A stretch of DNA of 64,000 bases from Verrucomicrobiota bacterium (GTDB lineage Bacteria > Verrucomicrobiota > Verrucomicrobiia > Chthoniobacterales > SZAS-18). The stretch's first letter is position 1; each line of letters starts with the position of its first letter. The notes beneath the pieces were generated by a model. The model did no database searches, had not been told where the DNA came from, and saw only the letters and a program-made list of their open reading frames with translations. A program made the translations under genes and the position numbers. Shown piece by piece: positions 1 through 8,997 of the stretch. The stretch lies in NCBI GenBank assembly GCA_018240025.1, contig JAFEGM010000007.1:62001-126000 (forward strand). The letters are read 5' to 3'.

Positions 1-1090
1 GCTGCAAACTGACGGCCATTTCTGGCGAAACAGTCGACCAAAAGCGCAGCACCCCGACATCCTCCGGCGCTCCGGAACGGCCCCGATCCTCGATGTTCAC
101 GATCTCACCGTCCGTGCGTTCAACGGACCACAGCGTGACTTCCGAGAAGCTTCCGTCCGCGTTCGGCCACCGCAGCCCCAACTCCAGCTGCGCGGGACCC
201 GTGCGCTCAGCGAAGCCAATAACCTCCAGAGCCACGGTGATGGAGGGTTCGCCATGGTCCTGTTTCATTTCCGCAGAGACCAGACGGAATCGCAGGTCGG
301 CGGGATTGACCTTCGGCAAGGTTGCATTGAGCCCTTCGCGAACCGCTTTGAGCATCTGCTCCGCCTCGCCCGAACGCGGCCCCCAGCGAGCCACGGCCGC
401 CACAAGGCAGAGCCATGCCACCCCGAGCACCCTGAGACTGCGCCCTGGGTCCCGGCTGAGATAGGCCGCGAAGCAAGCGGGTAACGCACCCGCCAGCAGG
501 ATCGCCACGACCAGCGCGAGGCGCGAGAGCGCCTCGCCCCGGCCGCTGCTTTCCAACACTCCGACGAGAATGAACAAACTCGTTCCGCCAAAGGCCAGAC
601 CGACCAGGATGAACTGCAACAGCGTGCGGGTCGCCACCGCAAGGCAGATCGCCGGGAGGACGATCGCGACCACCACGCAGGCCACGTCCAGAGCCATCCA
701 ACCCATTTGGTGCCAACTGCAGCCGCACCAGAGCCACGCGGCGCTGCGCCAAAGAAGCGGCCAGACCAGGAATCCGAGGCTCAAGGTGAGCAGTTTGGCG
801 CGCAAAAGACGACCTCCTGAAACGGGTCGACACTTCCAGAATGCCTGCGGCTGCGTCGGCGCGTCCGCTTGGAGGACGAGGACCGTCCCGAGGAAAACGC
901 CGCCCAGAAGTTGAGCGAGCCAGAGCGGCCAGTCCAACAAGGGCAGGAGCAAAATTGCGCTTTCGCTCACACCAATGCTGGTCAGGAGAATCGCGCAGAG
1001 AGGCTCGAGCGCGACCAAGCCCGACCAAACAAGCCAGGCACTGCGGAACTGTCGCAGATCCTTCTCGACGAGCTTCCAGGTCCGGTTCAT
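1..1090 (-). CDS. ABC-2-type permease, partial (C-terminus beyond window edge)
   Basis: This is the last visible gene of the GntR/ABC cluster. The ATG at 1088-1090 lies 3 nt after the stop of the preceding permease, and the frame stays open to base 1, so about 363 residues are seen. The N-terminus (MNRTWKLVEKDLRQFRSAW) is a short cytoplasmic start followed by roughly seven hydrophobic segments, then a soluble C-terminal part. It looks like a diverged tandem paralogue of the upstream gene: both begin with a KDLR element and carry an FW-[KR]-[TC]-RP motif near residue 85. By family analogy it should be a membrane subunit of an exporter driven by the ATPase at 2710-3624. The substrate is unknown. 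The true C-terminus and any further operon members lie outside the window. Confidence 0.75.
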   Translation of the reverse strand, partial: MNRTWKLVEKDLRQFRSAWLVWSGLVALEPLCAILLTSIGVSESAILLLPLLDWPLWLAQLLGGVFLGTVLVLQADAPTQPQAFWKCRPVSGGRLLRAKLLTLSLGFLVWPLLWRSAAWLWCGCSWHQMGWMALDVACVVVAIVLPAICLAVATRTLLQFILVGLAFGGTSLFILVGVLESSGRGEALSRLALVVAILLAGALPACFAAYLSRDPGRSLRVLGVAWLCLVAAVARWGPRSGEAEQMLKAVREGLNATLPKVNPADLRFRLVSAEMKQDHGEPSITVALEVIGFAERTGPAQLELGLRWPNADGSFSEVTLWSVERTDGEIVNIEDRGRSGAPEDVGVLRFWSTVSPEMAVSLQ

Positions 1091-1093
1091 GGC

Positions 1094-2713
1094 TCAGGGC
1101 GGCGACTTGGACGCGGTGATCGACGTGACGGGGCCCTCGCTGGAAAAGGTGGGCCCTTCCTCGATCCAAAACTCGACCAGACGAGCTCCCGCCCATGCCT
1201 CCGCCGACGGCCCGGACGCAGGCGGCGGCGGACGGAATCTCGCCTCTTCCCAGGCGATGCGCACGGTCCCGAGGCGGACGTTGCCGGAGACAATGTCGCC
1301 CGTGCCGAGCTGACCGCTCGCGGTTGCGAGGCGAAAGGCAGTCGCCCGGCGAATCCCCGGCTGCGGTGCCCACCGTCCGCCTGGCAGATCGGCACGGTGC
1401 CGCACGAGGAGCAGGCGCCCCATTTCCGCCGAGCGCGTCCATCGGGCGGACCATTCGCCATCGTGCCACGCGACCGGACTTTGGACGTCGAACCGGCGGC
1501 TCCGCAGTTCCCGCTGTCGGAATACGATCCGCCAATGCGCGTCGATCGGGCGCACGCCGTGAGCCTTCCGCAGCCCGGGTAGACGCACTCCAGTCCGGAC
1601 CTCGCCGCGCGGCGCACGCTCGGCCAAGCCCAATTCTGCGGGAATCGCCGACCGCAGCGTGATCGCTGCATCCAGCGCCTCCAACCAAGCCGTTTCGACC
1701 GTACCGTCCGGCAGCGTGTACTTCAGCGACCCAAGGACAAACTCCACCCACGCCTGCGGCGCCAGGCCGGAGGGTTCCAGGCGCAGCAGGACGCGCTGGG
1801 TGAACAAGTCGCCCTCCGCCGGCACTGCTGGCCCGTCATGACTTCTCTGGCCCTCGGAACTGCGGGACAGAAACTCGGCCTCGGCGGATTGGATGCGAAA
1901 TCCGGGCGGTGGGTCGGGATTCACCCGCTTCGCTTCAGTTGCAACCTCCGGCCGCCCGAACTCGGACGGAGAGTCGTCGGGCCGCAGGCGAATGACCGCG
2001 AGGACGGTACTCACGACCAGCACCACCGCCGCGAACCCCACGGCCGCCGGCCGATGGCGTCGAAGGTACTGGTGCGCAATCAACACCGCGGCGCCTCCCG
2101 CACCGACCATCCATGGGGCCCAACGGGGAACCGCCCAGGAAACAATTTGGGGAGCCTGGCCGGTTTCCCCCAGAGAGACTCCCAGCGTGGCACCGACCAC
2201 GAGGAGCCCGAGGGCAATGACACTCCGGCCGACCGCGTGGAGCAGGTTCTCGGAAAGCGCGGCAAAGAACCACGCGCACAGGACTGCTGGGGCGTGAGAA
2301 GCCATCGTCTCCGCGCTGGCCACAGCGACTTCACGACCGCCGTAACCGCAGATCAGCCACCAAGGCAAAGCGACCAAGACAGGCAGCCCCAGGAAAACCA
2401 GACCGAGGCCCAAGGCTTTGGCTGCCAGGAGGCGCCAACCCGCGATGGGTCGCGTCCGCCAGAAGACGCGTTCGCCGACGAGTGGGTCCTCCAGGACCAA
2501 TGCGAACGCCAGTACCGCCCCGACGAACTCGAGGTCCTGCAGCGAGCTCGCCAGCTCGGCGATCGTCCCTGAGCGCAACACCGAGGCCGTTCCAACCCTG
2601 GAGATCAACGCACAGCCGAGCACGTACTTGGAGGCCAGCAGCGCCACCCAAAGCCAGATCAGGCTGCGCTGGCTGCGCAGGTCCTTGGCCACGATTTGCC
2701 AGATCAATTTCAT
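1094..2713 (-). CDS. ABC-2-type permease with large soluble C-terminal domain
   Basis: A 539-residue membrane protein starting MKLIWQIVAKDLR. Hydrophobic stretches lie near residues 18-38, 62-75, 101-121, 143-160, 163-181, 200-214 and 223-241. Residues 240-539 form a soluble, probably extracytoplasmic, domain that I do not recognise. The FWRTRP motif at 84-89 and the KDLR start are shared with the next gene, suggesting a duplicated pair forming a heterodimeric channel. The start codon overlaps the stop of the ATPase gene as ATGA (2710-2713), which points to translational coupling. The role is inferred from context: a GntR-regulated ABC exporter resembling the YtrBCDEF type. The cargo cannot be told from sequence. 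Confidence 0.8.
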   Translation of the reverse strand: MKLIWQIVAKDLRSQRSLIWLWVALLASKYVLGCALISRVGTASVLRSGTIAELASSLQDLEFVGAVLAFALVLEDPLVGERVFWRTRPIAGWRLLAAKALGLGLVFLGLPVLVALPWWLICGYGGREVAVASAETMASHAPAVLCAWFFAALSENLLHAVGRSVIALGLLVVGATLGVSLGETGQAPQIVSWAVPRWAPWMVGAGGAAVLIAHQYLRRHRPAAVGFAAVVLVVSTVLAVIRLRPDDSPSEFGRPEVATEAKRVNPDPPPGFRIQSAEAEFLSRSSEGQRSHDGPAVPAEGDLFTQRVLLRLEPSGLAPQAWVEFVLGSLKYTLPDGTVETAWLEALDAAITLRSAIPAELGLAERAPRGEVRTGVRLPGLRKAHGVRPIDAHWRIVFRQRELRSRRFDVQSPVAWHDGEWSARWTRSAEMGRLLLVRHRADLPGGRWAPQPGIRRATAFRLATASGQLGTGDIVSGNVRLGTVRIAWEEARFRPPPPASGPSAEAWAGARLVEFWIEEGPTFSSEGPVTSITASKSPP

Positions 2714-3624
2714 GCCGCCTTTGCTCCTTTCTCCCGCCGCCGCTGCTCGCGGGCCAGGACGATGAAGATCTCGCGCAGCGACATCGCACTCACCGCCACC
2801 TCGGCGCCGGCGAACCTCTCCCGGCAGACCGCCTCGGTCACTCCCGACCGATAGTGCGGCTCCACGAACCGCCCGAGCGACCCGCTGCGCTCCCACTCGA
2901 GCCAACCGCCGGCCGGGGTCCCCGCCGCCGACGCTGCGGGAAGCGTCAGTTCGATGCGGCGGAAGCGGGCCAGGAGCGATTCTGTCGTCGCTTCGAACTG
3001 CAACCGGCCTTCCTGCAGGAAAACCAGCCGATCGGCCAGCCGCTCGATTTCCTCCACATCGTGCGAAGAGATCAGGACCGTCCAGTCGCCGAAGTCGCCC
3101 GCCTCGAGGACGCCGCGGATGAATTCGTGCCTCGAGAGCGGATCGAGGCCGCCGAAGGGCTCGTCGAGCAGCAACAACTTCGGCCGGTAGGCCAGCGAGG
3201 AGAGAAGCGAGGCCTTCATCAGCATCCCGCGTGAGAGCTGCTTCAGCTTTCGCTCCAGCGGCAGCTCGAACTCGGCCAGCAGTCGGCGCTCGAGTTCCCG
3301 ATCCCACGTGGGATAGAACGGCCGGCAGAAATCGAGCAATTCTCTGACCGTCATCCAGAGCGGTAGCTGCTGGTTGTCGGCCACGTAGCCGATCTGCGCG
3401 AGTTCACGCTCGCCCAGCCGGCGGGAGTCGATCCCAAGCACGCGCGCTTCGCCGGCGCTTGGCCGGAGCAGATTCAGCAGGATTTTGATAGTGGTGGATT
3501 TGCCGGCACCGTTGGGGCCGAGCAAGCCGCACACGCAGCCCGCGGGGACCGTCCAATCGAGGTCGCGCAGAGCTTCCGTCCTGCCGTAGCGGAGGCTGAG
3601 CCGCCGGGTTTCGATCGCATTCAT
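2710..3624 (-). CDS. ABC transporter ATP-binding protein (YtrB-like)
   Basis: A 304-residue ATPase. Walker A is GPNGAGKST at residues 36-44, the signature is LSRGM rather than LSGGQ (typical of ATPases paired with ABC-2 permeases), Walker B is LLLLDEP, and the H-loop sits in SSHDVEEIE. A C-terminal extension of about 90 residues follows the nucleotide-binding domain. The chosen ATG (3622-3624) overlaps the GntR stop as ATGA; an in-frame upstream ATG at 3654 would intrude 30 nt further into the regulator gene and is less likely. The stop overlaps the next permease ATG in the same way. It energises the two following permeases. Regulation is probably by the YtrA-type repressor encoded immediately upstream. 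Confidence 0.92.
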   Translation of the reverse strand: MNAIETRRLSLRYGRTEALRDLDWTVPAGCVCGLLGPNGAGKSTTIKILLNLLRPSAGEARVLGIDSRRLGERELAQIGYVADNQQLPLWMTVRELLDFCRPFYPTWDRELERRLLAEFELPLERKLKQLSRGMLMKASLLSSLAYRPKLLLLDEPFGGLDPLSRHEFIRGVLEAGDFGDWTVLISSHDVEEIERLADRLVFLQEGRLQFEATTESLLARFRRIELTLPAASAAGTPAGGWLEWERSGSLGRFVEPHYRSGVTEAVCRERFAGAEVAVSAMSLREIFIVLAREQRRREKGAKAA

Positions 3625-4028
3625 AGATTCGAGGAGCCGCCGAGTTTGCGCCAATGCTTCGCGAGGGCCGCCGTCACCTCATCGAGCGTAAGGCCGAGTT
3701 GGCGAGCCTCGACGACGAGCCGCTCCATTTCCCCGCCGAGCAACGCGGCCCGCTCGCTGCGGTCGCCGCCGCTCCGCTCCGCCACCACGCTCCCGACCGC
3801 CGGAGTGGTCACGAGGATCCCCTCCTGCACGAGGGCGGCCACGATCTTGTGGGCGGTGTTCGGATTGATCCCGAGCTCCTGGCTGATCGTCCTGACCGAC
3901 GGGAAGGCCTGCCCCGGCTGCAGCTGGCCGGACACCACCGCCCGCTTGACCGCAAAGACGACCTGCTCGGCCACCGGCGAACCGGGGCGCAGACGCAGCG
4001 CGAACGGGAGCACCTGTCCTATCTGCAC
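3621..4028 (-). CDS. GntR-family transcriptional regulator (YtrA subfamily)
   Basis: A 135-residue protein with an N-terminal winged helix (about residues 15-80) containing the recognition region FPSVRTISQELGINPNTA, and a short C-terminal helical tail (about residues 95-130) instead of a ligand domain. That short tail is the hallmark of the YtrA subfamily, whose genes head ABC exporter operons. Here it lies directly upstream of an ABC ATPase and two permeases with ATGA overlaps, so it should be a local repressor of this operon. Only 45 nt separate it from the metalloprotease gene upstream on the same strand, so it may have its own small promoter or be read through. The effector is unknown, though cell-envelope antibiotics induce some relatives. 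Confidence 0.9.
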   Translation of the reverse strand: MQIGQVLPFALRLRPGSPVAEQVVFAVKRAVVSGQLQPGQAFPSVRTISQELGINPNTAHKIVAALVQEGILVTTPAVGSVVAERSGGDRSERAALLGGEMERLVVEARQLGLTLDEVTAALAKHWRKLGGSSNL

Positions 4029-4073
4029 TAGAACGGCCGGGACGGCAAGAGAATCGCGTCGCGGACCTTCAGC

Positions 4074-6251
4074 TCAGGGCAGGTCGAGTTCGTAGACCTC
4101 CACCAGTCCCACGCCGGTGGCGCCGTCCTTGCCGCTGACGATGGCCGTGTAGGCTCCGGGTTCGAGGGTGACAACGGCAGCAGCCTCCCGGGAATTGCCC
4201 GGAGCCAGGCCTGTGGCCTCGATTTCAGTCCGCTGGCTTGCCGCCCAATCATCGTTCTCGCGCACCAGGGCACCCGCGCTGTTGCGGATCTCCAGGACGG
4301 GATCGGAGAGCGGTTGCGACACCCCGAAGGCGGAGAGCGACGGCCCGATGGCGCGCACGAGCAACCGTTTCGGAGCAAACCCACCCACCACGAAGCCGCC
4401 GACCATGACCGACTGCTCTCGCCCCACCAATCCGCGCGCGGAGAGATTGACCGGTCGGGCCGGACCTCCCACGTCCAGATCGTAGAGTTCCATGAGGGCG
4501 ATCCCCGTATCGCCCGGTCCGCTTCCCACCACGGCGGTGTAGGAACCGGGAGGCAGCACGGCTGGACAGGTCACCTCGCTGACTGATCCCGGGGACAAGC
4601 CACTGAGGTTCCCCAGACTGGCCCAGCCTGGATCTTGCACGCCGTTCAAACCGCGCTTGATCAGACTCCCGTCGGCAGCGCGGATTTCCAACGTAGGAAA
4701 GCCGAGCGGGTTGAATACGCCGAAGGGTCTGAGGCTCTGCCCAAGCGCGCGCAGCAGGATTGCCTTCGGCTGCGTCCCGCCGATCACGAAGCCGACGATC
4801 CCGACCCGGTCGCCGGAGCCTACCTCCAGGCGGGTGGAGAGATTGACCAGCCTCGGTCCTGGCGGGGGCACGCTTGAATCCAGGCGCAGACTGCCGTTGA
4901 TCCAAGCGGCCGCCCGATCGGGGGCGCTGGGATCTCGCTGTTGAAACTGGAAATCGAGCGCCAGTTTGGTGAGTTCGCCGGTCGGCGCGTAGGCGACTTC
5001 CCGCACCCGGGTGACGGCATAGCCGGGAGTCATGTAATAGTCGGGAGAGCGCAGCAAGTTCGCACCGACCAACGCCGCGATGCGGGCTTCCTGCTGCTGC
5101 CCCGCATTGAACCAGGCCGGGCCGGCAGATCCCTCGTAGGTCCCGGGTGTCAGCCGCTGTTCGGGACTCGCAGTGGAAACGAAGACCATCGGCACCGGGC
5201 CCTGCGTTCCAAAGACATCTGTGGGGTTGAGGAATCCGATCGACTCAAACGAGCGGCCCGTGACAGCGTGCACTCCTGCCCGCCGGTACGGCAAAGACTG
5301 GGGAGCCGCATACAAGCTGCCCGTGGCCGAACCCACCTCCACGCCGTAACCATCGTATCCGGGGCTCTTGAACAGGTAGAGCTTGGCCGCGGGGACGGGG
5401 TGCTCCTCGGCGGTCACCGCGCGCGTCGGAGTCGGCGTCGGGGTGACGAATGGCGTCGCCGTGGGCGTCGGCGTCCGGGTGGAGGTCGGTGTGGGCGTTA
5501 CCGTCGGCGTCGGCGTCACGAAGCCGAAGGGAGTCGGCGTGGGCGTGCGCGTCGGCGTCGGCGTCGGCAGCGGGGTGCTCGTGGGGGTGGGACCCGGACT
5601 GGCACCGTAGATCGAGCGAATGCCGTTGATGTCGTCCTGTTGCATCACATCGACGTTGCTGATGCGCGAATTCATGATCGCCGTGACCGACTGGCCCGCT
5701 TGGTCCGGGTGATCGAGTCCGAGCAGGTGGCCCAGTTCGTGGATCGCCACGCGGCGCAGGTCGTAGACCCGATCCACGGGGCTACCCTGCAGGGGACCGC
5801 GGTACGAATCCCAGTTTAGCGCGAGCGAGAACAGGATGTCCGCCTCGACGATCTCCGTCCCGCCGACGTCGACGATGTGGCAGACCGCGATCGCATCGCC
5901 GAAGAACCCGCCGTAGGGACGCGCGGCGAAGACGATGTTGTTCACACCGTCCGCATAGTTGCCGACAGGTGGGCCGCCCGGAGCCGATTGCAGGACGACA
6001 CCGCTGGAGAGCACATTGTTCCAGAGCGAGGCGGCGCTTTGCACGACGGCGTTGAAGCTTGGGCTTCCGTCCTGCAATCCGCTTCCGCCGGCCAAGCCCA
6101 GGCTCAGCGTGATGCGCGAATTCGGCCGCCATTGCAGCCCGAGAACCGCAAAGCCCCAGGCGCAGGGAGCGAGCAACAGGCACGCTGCCAACGCCAGCCA
6201 AACGCCGCGATTCCGACTGCGGCGGCCCCACGTATTCGAGAGAAAGCTCAT
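4074..6251 (-). CDS. Secreted matrixin-like zinc metalloprotease with Thr-Pro linker
   Basis: A 725-residue exported protein. Residues 1-33 form a basic then hydrophobic signal peptide. The catalytic domain (about 35-215) holds the full metzincin motif [11 protein letters not shown] at 171-181, with three zinc-binding histidines, Glu172 as base, and a Met-turn at IMN (Met193). Residues 219-278 are a Thr/Pro-rich spacer of TPTPT units. The rest contains two tandem copies of a beta-rich module of roughly 130 residues, each with a GFV-[IV]-GG element and a [SG]-YTA-[IV]-V ending; the second copy has ENDDW. The same module ends the protein at 49732-51258. The ATG overlaps the stop of the upstream exported protein (ATGA). 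It probably cleaves extracellular protein; the substrate is unknown. Confidence 0.9.
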   Translation of the reverse strand: MSFLSNTWGRRSRNRGVWLALAACLLLAPCAWGFAVLGLQWRPNSRITLSLGLAGGSGLQDGSPSFNAVVQSAASLWNNVLSSGVVLQSAPGGPPVGNYADGVNNIVFAARPYGGFFGDAIAVCHIVDVGGTEIVEADILFSLALNWDSYRGPLQGSPVDRVYDLRRVAIHELGHLLGLDHPDQAGQSVTAIMNSRISNVDVMQQDDINGIRSIYGASPGPTPTSTPLPTPTPTRTPTPTPFGFVTPTPTVTPTPTSTRTPTPTATPFVTPTPTPTRAVTAEEHPVPAAKLYLFKSPGYDGYGVEVGSATGSLYAAPQSLPYRRAGVHAVTGRSFESIGFLNPTDVFGTQGPVPMVFVSTASPEQRLTPGTYEGSAGPAWFNAGQQQEARIAALVGANLLRSPDYYMTPGYAVTRVREVAYAPTGELTKLALDFQFQQRDPSAPDRAAAWINGSLRLDSSVPPPGPRLVNLSTRLEVGSGDRVGIVGFVIGGTQPKAILLRALGQSLRPFGVFNPLGFPTLEIRAADGSLIKRGLNGVQDPGWASLGNLSGLSPGSVSEVTCPAVLPPGSYTAVVGSGPGDTGIALMELYDLDVGGPARPVNLSARGLVGREQSVMVGGFVVGGFAPKRLLVRAIGPSLSAFGVSQPLSDPVLEIRNSAGALVRENDDWAASQRTEIEATGLAPGNSREAAAVVTLEPGAYTAIVSGKDGATGVGLVEVYELDLP

Positions 6252-6829
6252 CGGCTGAACGAGGCGAGTCGATCCCGCACGGCTTGGGTGAATTCCTCGA
6301 GCTTCATGCCAGCCGCTTCCCGCCGCGGCTCGCGCTGTCGGTCACTGGCCGTGCCGACCTCCGTCACGGCCCGCAACGGCTCGCCGTCGTGTCGATAGAC
6401 GTGCGGCTTTCCGTCTCGCGACTCGACCTGATAGCGCCCGGCGTGCAGACCGACCAGCGGGCAGATCGCCCGGCCGTTTCCAGCGATGAAGAGCACCTCG
6501 GTCGTTCCCGCGCGGAACTGGGGCATGCCAGGAATGGTCAGACCGCGGCCATCGACACGACCTCCCAGGAAGCGCAAGACCAGACGCGTCTCCCCCGCAC
6601 CCTTGAGCCGGTCGACGACCTTGACCTCGACCACCGTCCGGACCAGCCGGCGCCCCTCTTCTTCAAAGGCCTCCGGGTGCGCGCTGACGATCTCCCCCAA
6701 GACGATCTCATCGGCCACGCGGACCAGCCGGTCGAAGTCGGTCGGAACCGAAGTCATGCCCGCTACCCCCCGGGTAAAAGAAAAAGCGAGCAACCCCAGA
6801 ACGATCCACCGAAGCCATTGCGGAAGCAT
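6248..6829 (-). CDS. Exported protein coupled to the metalloprotease
   Basis: A 193-residue protein starting [17 protein letters not shown], a clear signal peptide ending near residue 25. The mature part is beta-rich, with [16 protein letters not shown], a [11 protein letters not shown] element and a [14 protein letters not shown] segment. This pattern (an 'adopted by default, LKG, GG, PxFxxGxxVLxF' layout) is familiar from small exported proteins that precede matrixin proteases in other bacteria; I recall this from memory and could not check it. The start was set at 6829 because upstream in-frame codons encode charged, non-signal sequence. Its stop overlaps the protease start by ATGA. It may be an inhibitor, chaperone or partner of the protease, but that is inference. 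Confidence 0.7.
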   Translation of the reverse strand: MLPQWLRWIVLGLLAFSFTRGVAGMTSVPTDFDRLVRVADEIVLGEIVSAHPEAFEEEGRRLVRTVVEVKVVDRLKGAGETRLVLRFLGGRVDGRGLTIPGMPQFRAGTTEVLFIAGNGRAICPLVGLHAGRYQVESRDGKPHVYRHDGEPLRAVTEVGTASDRQREPRREAAGMKLEEFTQAVRDRLASFSR

Positions 6830-7021
6830 AGGCTCACCATGGCACGTCGCGCGGCATTGGCGAGCAGATTCGAAAGATCGCTGGCTGAGCCAACTCTGTC
6901 TGCGGCGCGCTCCACTCCATTCGGGCGGCTCCAAATCCGGAATTCAGCGGCGGGTGCTTGCCAGCTCGTCCAGTTCCTGCTTCACCACGATCGACACAAA
7001 ATTGAACAACTAAATACGACC

Positions 7022-7450
7022 ATGGGTTTCATCGACGAATTCAAAACGTTCATCGCCAAGGGCAATGTCATCGACCTCGCGGTCGGCGTGATCATCGGCG
7101 CCGCTTTCGGCAAGATCGTCGACTCCCTGGTCGGCGATGTGGTCATGCCTATTCTCGGCAAGGTCATCGGCGGAGTGAACTTCACCGGCCTGAAGATCGT
7201 GCTCGATCCTGCGGTTCTGAAGGACGGCAAGGAAGTGGCCGCCGAAGTCGCCATCAAATACGGCAACTTCATCCAGATGTGCTTCAACTTCCTGCTGATG
7301 GCCTTCGTGGTCTTCTGCTTCGTGAAGGCCATCAACACCGCCCGGGCCCGGATGAGCAAGCAAGAGGCCGCCGCGCCGGCCCCGACCCCGGAGGATCCGG
7401 CGGACGTCAAACTGCTGAAGGAGATTCGCGATCTGCTGGCGGCGAAGTAA
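7022..7450 (+). CDS. mscL: Large-conductance mechanosensitive channel MscL
   Basis: A 142-residue protein of normal MscL length. The start MGFIDEFKTFIAKGNVIDLA contains the amphipathic N-terminal helix, followed by TM1 with the glycine-rich GVIIGAAFGKIVDSLV constriction, a periplasmic loop containing NFTGLKIVL, TM2 (FNFLLMAFVVFCFVKAIN) and a charged C-terminal helical bundle ending LLKEIRDLLAAK. It forms a homopentameric emergency valve in the inner membrane that opens under hypo-osmotic stress. The gene stands alone, divergent from the exported-protein gene at 6829 across about 190 nt, and converges with mpl, leaving 41 nt between the stops. No Shine-Dalgarno is evident before the ATG. Confidence 0.97.
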   Translation: MGFIDEFKTFIAKGNVIDLAVGVIIGAAFGKIVDSLVGDVVMPILGKVIGGVNFTGLKIVLDPAVLKDGKEVAAEVAIKYGNFIQMCFNFLLMAFVVFCFVKAINTARARMSKQEAAAPAPTPEDPADVKLLKEIRDLLAAK

Positions 7451-7491
7451 GCTCGCTACAGCCTGCCGCGAAGCCGATCGCGCGGGTCCAG

Positions 7492-8874
7492 TCACGCCGC
7501 CAGCGCGGCCAGTAGCTTGCCGTGGATGCCGTCGAAGCCTCCGTTGCTGAAGACGACGATCAAGTCTCCATCGCGGGCAGCTTGCACCGCGCGCTGGACG
7601 ATGCCGGCGGTCGTCGCTTCGTAATGGGCGGACTTCCCGCTGGCGGTGAGGTCGGCGATCACGCGTTCGGGGTCGAGCCGCTGATCCGGCGGGAGCTGAT
7701 CCAGCCGCGCAACCTGCGCCATCACCACGACATCGGCGTCAGCGAAGGCCCCGGCGAGTTCGTGCTGAAAGACCGCGCGCCGGGTCGTGTTCGAACGCGG
7801 TTCGAAGATCGCGACGATCCGCGCGCGACTCCAACGCGTGCGCAGTGCGCGCAGGGTCTCGGCGATCGCGGTCGGATGATGGCCGAAGTCGTCCATCACC
7901 GAAACTCCGCGCACCACACCGCGGATCTCCTGACGTCTCGCGACGCTCTCGAAGGAACGCAGCGCCGCCCGGATTTCGTCGAAGCTCAACCCCGCATGCC
8001 GCGCCGCGCCGATCGCCACGGCACAGTTGCGCACGTTGAACTCGCCGGCCAGCGGGGTGAAGAAGGCCTCTCCGAAGATGCGAAACCGGGTGCCGTCGGC
8101 TTCGGGCACGATCTCACTGATGCGGCCCGCCCCCTCCGCCCCGAGACCGACCTGGAGAATCGGGGCGTGCGCCTGCTTGAGCACGCGCTGGACGTTGGCG
8201 TCATCGGCATTGGCGACGAAGAGACCGTTCCGCGGGACGATGCGCACGAGCTGCTCGAAGTGCCGGCAGACGTGGTTCAGATCCTCGAAGATGTCGGCGT
8301 GATCGAACTCCAGGTTGTTCATGATCACGCACTCCGGAAGGTAATGCACGAATTTGCTCCGTTTGTCGAAGAAGGCGGTGTCGTACTCGTCGCCCTCGAG
8401 CACGCAGAGTTCGGAGTCGGTGATGCGCGCGCCCTGACCGAGGTTCTTGGGAATGCCGCCGATGAGGAAGCTGGGCTGGCGGCCGGCCGATTCGAACATC
8501 CACGCCAGCAATGATGAGGTGGTCGTCTTCCCGTGCGTGCCCGTGACCACGAAATTGCGGCGTCCGGGCAGGATCTGCGTGCGGAGCAACTCGGGCAGCG
8601 AGGTGTAGCGTCGGCGCGTGTCGAGCACCGCCTCGACCTCCGGGTTCGACGGCCGGGTCATGGCGTTGCCGATGACGATCACCGCCGCGGGATCGGCCGG
8701 CAGATTCTCCGCCGCGAAGGGCGAGGCGATGGAAATGCCCTGGGCCGCGAGAAAGGTGGACATGGGCGGATACACGCCCTGATCGGAGCCGGTCACGGTG
8801 TGTCCGCGCTGCTTGAGCGCAGCCGCCACCGAGCCCATGAGGGTGCCGCAGATGCCGATGAAATGGAAATGCAT
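7492..8874 (-). CDS. mpl: UDP-MurNAc:L-Ala-gamma-D-Glu-meso-Dap ligase
   Basis: A 460-residue Mur-ligase-family enzyme that reattaches recycled murein tripeptide to UDP-N-acetylmuramate in the cytoplasm, saving peptidoglycan material. The N-terminal Rossmann segment reads FHFIGICGTLMGSVA (residues 4-18), which is Mpl-like rather than MurC-like. The ATP loop is GTHGKTTT at 112-119, followed by EGDEYDTAFFDKRSKF, NNLEFDHADI and the C-terminal VMDDFGHHPTA and FEPRSNT motifs. The length fits the family (about 450). The ATG at 8872-8874 precedes MHFHF. It is divergent from the glycosyltransferase gene at 8998 across 123 nt and convergent with mscL, so it is probably monocistronic. Confidence 0.95.
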   Translation of the reverse strand: MHFHFIGICGTLMGSVAAALKQRGHTVTGSDQGVYPPMSTFLAAQGISIASPFAAENLPADPAAVIVIGNAMTRPSNPEVEAVLDTRRRYTSLPELLRTQILPGRRNFVVTGTHGKTTTSSLLAWMFESAGRQPSFLIGGIPKNLGQGARITDSELCVLEGDEYDTAFFDKRSKFVHYLPECVIMNNLEFDHADIFEDLNHVCRHFEQLVRIVPRNGLFVANADDANVQRVLKQAHAPILQVGLGAEGAGRISEIVPEADGTRFRIFGEAFFTPLAGEFNVRNCAVAIGAARHAGLSFDEIRAALRSFESVARRQEIRGVVRGVSVMDDFGHHPTAIAETLRALRTRWSRARIVAIFEPRSNTTRRAVFQHELAGAFADADVVVMAQVARLDQLPPDQRLDPERVIADLTASGKSAHYEATTAGIVQRAVQAARDGDLIVVFSNGGFDGIHGKLLAALAA

Positions 8875-8997
8875 GGGAGACGAAGGGCGCAGAGAATCGC
8901 GGCGCCTGCGGTCGCGGGCAAGCGGAGCCAGACCTTCTTTCTTGATCCGGTCCGCGAACCGTTGATCCTTCCGGGCGTTCGCCGACGCATCCAGAGC

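Noticed and set aside
5395-5595. Repeated GTCGGCGTC-like units that look like a direct-repeat or CRISPR-like array
   Set aside because: They encode the in-frame Thr/Pro linker of the metalloprotease; unit lengths vary and there are no spacers.
7451-7491. CCGCG/CGCGG stem between the mscL and mpl stops as a terminator
   Set aside because: Only a 5-bp stem with a 10-nt loop and no U-run; too weak to claim.
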